This document shows positions 61,101 to 64,000 of a DNA stretch of 64,000 nt, piece by piece. A program made the position numbers and the translations under genes. How positions within the stretch are numbered: position 1 is the stretch's first letter; every line of letters starts with the position of its first letter. Source of the stretch: Hemibagrus wyckioides (Eukaryota > Chordata > Actinopteri > Siluriformes > Bagridae); NCBI RefSeq assembly GCF_019097595.1, contig NC_080711.1:13434928-13498927 (forward strand), in the 5' to 3' direction. The notes under the pieces were generated by a model, which had not been told where the DNA came from, searched no databases, and saw nothing but the letters and a program-made list of their open reading frames with translations.

Positions 61101-63335
61101 TATAAACTACTGCCACATGTATAATTGCTATCTATTATAGCTGTACTCATGTTCATTGTACATGAAACACATGAATGCACGTTGTCATGATGTCACATGA
61201 CATATATTGGCACAAATCTGCAAAGAATCTGTGGAAAAATTCAAAGATCCTCCAAATATCATGCTGGATTTTGCATTCATTTCTATCATAGCTAAAATCA
61301 TAAAATCCTGGAGGGACTGATATATCATTCAGTGACAGTGGAGTGCCGTTTCATTTTATAATGCATATCATTAATTGATCCCCTTTTTCTGTGTACAGGC
61401 TAAATCTAAAGGTGTCCATACTAAATCTGACATCGGGGTGAAATATGCAGAGAAACAGCAGCGTAGGTTCGCCCCTGAGAAACTGAAGGAGGGGCGCAAT
61501 GTTATCGGGCTTCAGGTCAGTTTCTGTGTCTTGTTTTTTTGGTCTAGTAAAACTTAATATTTTTTTTATATCCCAAAGAGTCGGGAGCCAATGGGAATAT
61601 GTTGAACTACACTGATCAGCCACAACATTATGAGCACTGAGAGGTGAAGTGAATAACACTGATTATGTCCTCATCATGGCACCTGTTAGTGGGTGGGATA
61701 TATTAGGCAGGAGGTGAACATTTTATCCTCAAAGTCGATGTGTTAGAAGCAGGAAAAATGGGCAAGTGTAAGGATTTGAGCAAGTTTGACAAGGGCCAAA
61801 TTGTGATGGCTAGACGACTGGATCAGAGCATCTCCAAAACTGCAGCTCTTGTGGGGTGTTCCCGGTCTGCAGTGGTCAGTATCTATTAAAATTGGTCCAA
61901 GGAAGGAACAGTGGTGAACCGGCGACAGGGTCATGGGCGGCCAAAGCTCATTGATGCCCATGGGGCTGGACCGTGTGATCCAATCCAACAGACAAGCTAC
62001 TGCTGCTCAAATTGCTGAAGAAGTTAATGCTGGTTCTGACAGAAAGGTGTCAGAATACACAGTGCATGACGGGTCAGGGCTGTTTTGAGAGCAAAAGGGG
62101 GAACACAATATTAGGCAGGTGGTCATAATGTTATGCCTTGTCGGAGTAATATGTTGATACAAAAAATGTTACAGTGGCTGAGAAAATGCAGGGAGTGAGC
62201 ATGCAGAGCATATTTAGTTTTACTCTCATTGGTTTCTGACTTTGTGGATACCGTGTATTAACACTGATAATGATTTTGTTCTTTTCTTATTTGGACTCTT
62301 TCAGATGGGAACCAACAAGTTCGCCAGCCAAAAGGGGATGACATCATACGGTACAAGGCGTCACCTCTATGACCCCAAAGCTGGCATGGAGAATCCTATG
62401 GACCAGTCAACAATCAGTCTGCAGATGGGAACTAACAAAGGAGCCAATCAGGTGCTTATGAAGTATAACATCACTGCTTCATATTATAACTATGATCTGT
62501 TTTATTTTACATTATTGATAAATCCTTCATATGTTCATATACAGTATATGGTCAAAAATATTGGGATACCTGACTATCACACACATACAATACAGTGCTT
62601 GTTAAATATCCAATTCCAAATCCAAGGCCATTAATATGCAGTCGGTCTTCCTTTGTCTCTAATCTTCATGGAAGGCTTTCCACTAGATTTTGTGAATTTG
62701 TGCTCATTCAGAGACGAGAGCAGTAGTGAGCTTGGGTGAGGAGGCCAATCAGTGTTCCAGTTCATTTCAAAAGTGTTTAGTAGTGTTGAGGTCAGGGCTC
62801 TGTGCAGGACATTCAAGTTCTTTCATGCCAATTTTGGCAAAGCATGTCTACACTGAGCTTGCTTTGTGCACAGGGGCATTGTCATGCTGGAACTTAGTTC
62901 CAGTGAAAGGATTGTAATGCTACTGCATAAAACGGCATTCTACACAACTGTGTGTTTCTAACTGTGTTGCAATAGTTGTAGGGAAAACAAACATATTCTG
63001 ATCATGTAATTGTCAGGTGTCCACAAACCTGGTCATATAGTGTACAAGCCTCAACTATTATTTACAATATTCTTATTGTTGTTCTTGCTTCTCAGTCTGG
63101 TATGACAGCACCGGGCACCAAGCGACAGATCTTTGATAAGAAGCTGGACATGGAAACCTGTGACACTTCCATCGTCTCACTGCAGATGGGTACTAACAAG
63201 GTGGCATCGCAGTCAGGCATGACTGTCTACGGGCTGCCACGTCAGGTCTACGACAAAAAGTACTGCACTTACCCCGAAGACTACATGGACAACGGCCAGG
63301 ACATGCAGATTGACGGATACCAGTACTCTGACTAA
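51449..63335 (+). CDS. cnn1: calponin, closest to calponin 1; 7 coding exons, 296 aa
   Basis: Coding exons are 51449-51508, 54770-54891, 55224-55290, 57248-57385, 61399-61515, 62305-62451 and 63096-63335. All introns are GT-AG and the frame is continuous (891 nt). The 296-aa product has an N-terminal calponin homology (CH) domain (about residues 28-130) and three calponin-like repeats with the core LQMGTNK starting at residues 167, 207 and 246. Calponins bind F-actin and calmodulin and restrain actomyosin ATPase in smooth muscle. CNN1-like features are length (human CNN1 297 aa, CNN3 about 329), LAQKYD near the start, [41 protein letters not shown] and [12 protein letters not shown]. The regulated serine of the first repeat (Ser175 in human CNN1) corresponds to Ser176. 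The tail is short and acidic, ending QYSD, which recalls CNN3. I favour cnn1, and cnn3 remains possible. Confidence 0.93.
51509..54769 (+). other. cnn1 intron 1
   Basis: 3.3 kb. The first 130 bp continue the CpG-rich island. A GT tract lies at 51921-51945 and GA/CT tracts at 53949-54106. No other element recognised; intronic enhancers are possible but not visible. Confidence 0.8.
53949..54106. repeat. (GA)n and (CT)n tracts in cnn1 intron 1
   Basis: A GA run at 53949-54001 (with GCGCGC at its start) and a CT run at 54081-54106, about 80 bp apart in opposite purine polarity, so the transcript could form a long GA:CU stem. Confidence 0.9.
54770..54891 (+). CDS. cnn1: cnn1 coding exon 2 (CH domain start)
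   Basis: 122 nt, acceptor CCTCCAG, donor GA|GTGAGT. It encodes residues 21-60 plus two bases of Glu61: [20 protein letters not shown] followed by the [10 protein letters not shown] segment of the CH domain. Confidence 0.94.
55159..55211. repeat. (CT)n tract before cnn1 exon 3
   Basis: CT and CTGT repeats ending about 12 bp before the exon 3 acceptor. They make up its polypyrimidine tract. Confidence 0.9.
55224..55290 (+). CDS. cnn1: cnn1 coding exon 3
   Basis: 67 nt, acceptor TTTCCCAG after a CT-rich tract, donor CAG|GTGAAT. It encodes the end of Glu61 and residues 62-83, [20 protein letters not shown] then HQ, the middle of the CH domain. Confidence 0.94.
55636..56233 (+). mobile_element. 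Tc1-like non-autonomous element in cnn1 intron 3
   Basis: The left end is CACAATATGGCCAAAGGTTT and the right end CATAAACTTTTGCCCAGAGA. It carries a plus-strand remnant ([11 protein letters not shown] near 55805, LNPT-HIWDELD near 55900, [17 protein letters not shown] near 55995-56040). It contains a perfect 20-bp hairpin at 56112-56155. Confidence 0.8.
56112..56155. repeat. perfect 20-bp inverted repeat with 4-nt loop
   Basis: The left arm 56112-56131 and right arm 56136-56155 are exact reverse complements around the loop GCTT. It lies inside the Tc1-like element of cnn1 intron 3. Confidence 0.95.
56410..56580 (-). mobile_element. truncated Mermaid-like repeat, minus strand
   Basis: Contains AACCCACACAGCCATAGGGA, ACACACAGACAGTAACCCAA and GGAGCTGTGAGGCAGTAATG, the minus-strand middle part of the same repeat family. 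Located in cnn1 intron 3. Confidence 0.65.
57248..57385 (+). CDS. cnn1: cnn1 coding exon 4
   Basis: 138 nt, phase 0 at both ends, acceptor TTTGCAG, donor ATA|GTAAGT. It encodes residues 84-129, including [31 protein letters not shown] and the end of the CH domain. Confidence 0.94.
57386..61398 (+). other. cnn1 intron 4, 4.0 kb
   Basis: AT-rich intron with one tRNA-like SINE (58050-58265). No further gene or repeat family recognised in the remaining 3.1 kb. Confidence 0.8.
58050..58265 (+). mobile_element. tRNA-like SINE in cnn1 intron 4
   Basis: Begins near GTAGTGTCTCAACGGTTAAG (A-box-like) and includes CCCTTAACCCTCTCTGCTCC, TGTGCTCTGACCCCAACTTC and the tail GTATATGTAACAAATAAATG. A minus-strand copy is at 47780-47960. 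The head resembles a tRNA promoter; which tRNA is not determined. Confidence 0.65.
61399..61515 (+). CDS. cnn1: cnn1 coding exon 5
   Basis: 117 nt, acceptor TGTACAG, donor CAG|GTCAGT. It encodes residues 130-168: [18 protein letters not shown] and EGRNVIGLQ. In calponins this linker carries actin- and tropomyosin-binding sequence and leads into the first repeat. Confidence 0.94.
61610..62147 (+). mobile_element. Tc1-derived MITE, copy C, in cnn1 intron 5
   Basis: Most complete copy of the family: left end ACTGATCAGCCACAACATTA, right end near 62120-62147. It encodes [20 protein letters not shown], the start of a Tc1 transposase helix-turn-helix, then stops. It lies 95 bp downstream of cnn1 exon 5. 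Confidence 0.85.
62305..62451 (+). CDS. cnn1: cnn1 coding exon 6 (calponin repeats 1-2)
   Basis: 147 nt, acceptor TTTCAG, donor CAG|GTGCTT. It encodes residues 169-217: [20 protein letters not shown] and the start of repeat 2, [13 protein letters not shown]. Ser176 is the position matching the regulated serine of CNN1. Confidence 0.94.
62542..63042 (-). mobile_element. internally deleted Tc1-like element in cnn1 intron 6, 501 bp
   Basis: Ends CAGTATATGGTCAAAAATAT and CCTGGTCATATAGTG are inverted relatives, with TA on both sides. The minus-strand interior reads as a broken transposase ([30 protein letters not shown]). It ends 53 bp before cnn1 exon 7. Confidence 0.8.
63096..63335 (+). CDS. 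cnn1: cnn1 last coding exon (repeats 2-3 and tail)
   Basis: 240 nt including TAA at 63333, acceptor TTCTCAG. It encodes residues 218-296: [16 protein letters not shown], repeat 3 with [20 protein letters not shown] and GLPRQVYD, then a short acidic tail rich in D, Y and E. Confidence 0.94.
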   Translation, partial: SGMTAPGTKRQIFDKKLDMETCDTSIVSLQMGTNKVASQSGMTVYGLPRQVYDKKYCTYPEDYMDNGQDMQIDGYQYSD

Positions 63336-64000
63336 GACGCCTACACACTGCCGCGTTTTTTTTTTTTTTTTATTCACTCATTTCTTGCCCACTTTTTAAA
63401 AAATGTAAACCTCATCCTGTGAGACCACGCAAACTGCATCGAAACCAGAACATTAGGTCTAATTTAAGATGGAATAAAAAAAAATATGTACGTTTGTAAG
63501 GTTTGTAATTTTATGCCACGGGCTGCCCCTGCTTCTCACTCGGAATTTTTTTTATATTTTTATTTTTTGAGTGTAGCGGCTTCCTGTCACCACTTTGCAT
63601 GACATTTTGTTTTTAGCAAATGGACAAAAAACTATGCTTCGAAAAGATCTAGAAAATCTAGAATATTTATGATTCCTTATAGTTGGATATAGTTTGGTTT
63701 ATCCACTATAGCTCCTGATGATCACAAGTCTGCAGACATAAAGTTTGGCTCAGAGGAAGTAATAGCAAAAGTAAAAAAGGATGATATGGTACTAACCAAG
63801 CACAGCAAAGCTGAGGACACTCACTAACATCTAAAAATTCTATCCACCTTTTATGAGAGAAGCTTTGTTGCTTAAGAGGACACCTGAGAAAACGCAGCAT
63901 TATTCCAGTCAGACAACCAAACTCAAACCTGTCCTTTTTTGGTTCCTGCGATTTGCAGTCAATGTTGTGTTCTTTCTCTTTCCTTCTGTCTTTTGCACCA
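63336..64000 (+). other. cnn1 3' UTR and downstream flank
   Basis: Starts with a T-rich tract after the stop codon. The first AATAAA poly(A) signal is at 63473-63478, about 140 bp after the stop. Beyond it I recognise nothing. Confidence 0.6.
63473..63478 (+). terminator. cnn1 polyadenylation signal AATAAA
   Basis: Canonical hexamer about 140 bp downstream of the cnn1 stop, followed by an A-rich then GT-containing stretch. Its use is inferred from position. Confidence 0.5.

Overview
This is a vertebrate, almost certainly teleost fish, nuclear genome window. The signs are genes split into many small exons with GT-AG introns, long AT-rich intergenic DNA, very dense microsatellites (GT, GA, TA, AAT, GATA, CTTT), and many Tc1-like DNA transposon copies. 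Two short interspersed repeat families and the internally deleted Tc1-like elements resemble those I know from catfish and other otophysans, so a siluriform or close relative is my best guess. That is an inference from memory, not a search result.

Two protein-coding genes can be reconstructed exon by exon, both on the + strand. The first (coding exons between 26559 and 36378, six exons, 267 aa) is a TLC-domain multi-pass membrane protein of the TLCD4/TMEM56 type. The second (51449 to 63335, seven exons, 296 aa) is a calponin with one CH domain and three calponin-like repeats, closest to basic smooth-muscle calponin CNN1. In human, TLCD4 sits near CNN3, so a calponin beside tlcd4 is expected, but the CNN1-like character of this one is of interest.

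Layout: 1-23200 is a gene-free region with microsatellites, decayed transposons and several CpG-containing, low-repeat patches that look like candidate conserved non-coding elements. 23200-23800 is a CpG-containing patch with a plausible non-coding first exon of tlcd4, preceded by a 31-bp inverted-repeat element. 26548-36378 holds the tlcd4 coding exons, with a 7.4-kb second intron. 36379-39520 is probably the tlcd4 3' UTR. 39520-49400 is intergenic and contains a nested transposon stack (43956-46955): an old Tc1-like element interrupted by a short repeat, by a 530-bp Tc1-derived MITE and by an intact-looking 1248-bp Tc1 transposon with perfect 29-bp inverted repeats. 51100-51640 is the CpG-rich cnn1 promoter and exon 1. 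51509-63335 holds the rest of cnn1, whose introns carry more Tc1 derivatives, including one with a perfect 20-bp hairpin. 63336-64000 is the cnn1 3' UTR and downstream flank.

The two genes do not form a pathway. TLCD4 is an ER/membrane lipid-family protein and calponin is an actin-binding cytoskeletal regulator. Their proximity reflects ancestral synteny. I found no rRNA, tRNA, CRISPR, viral or toxin genes.
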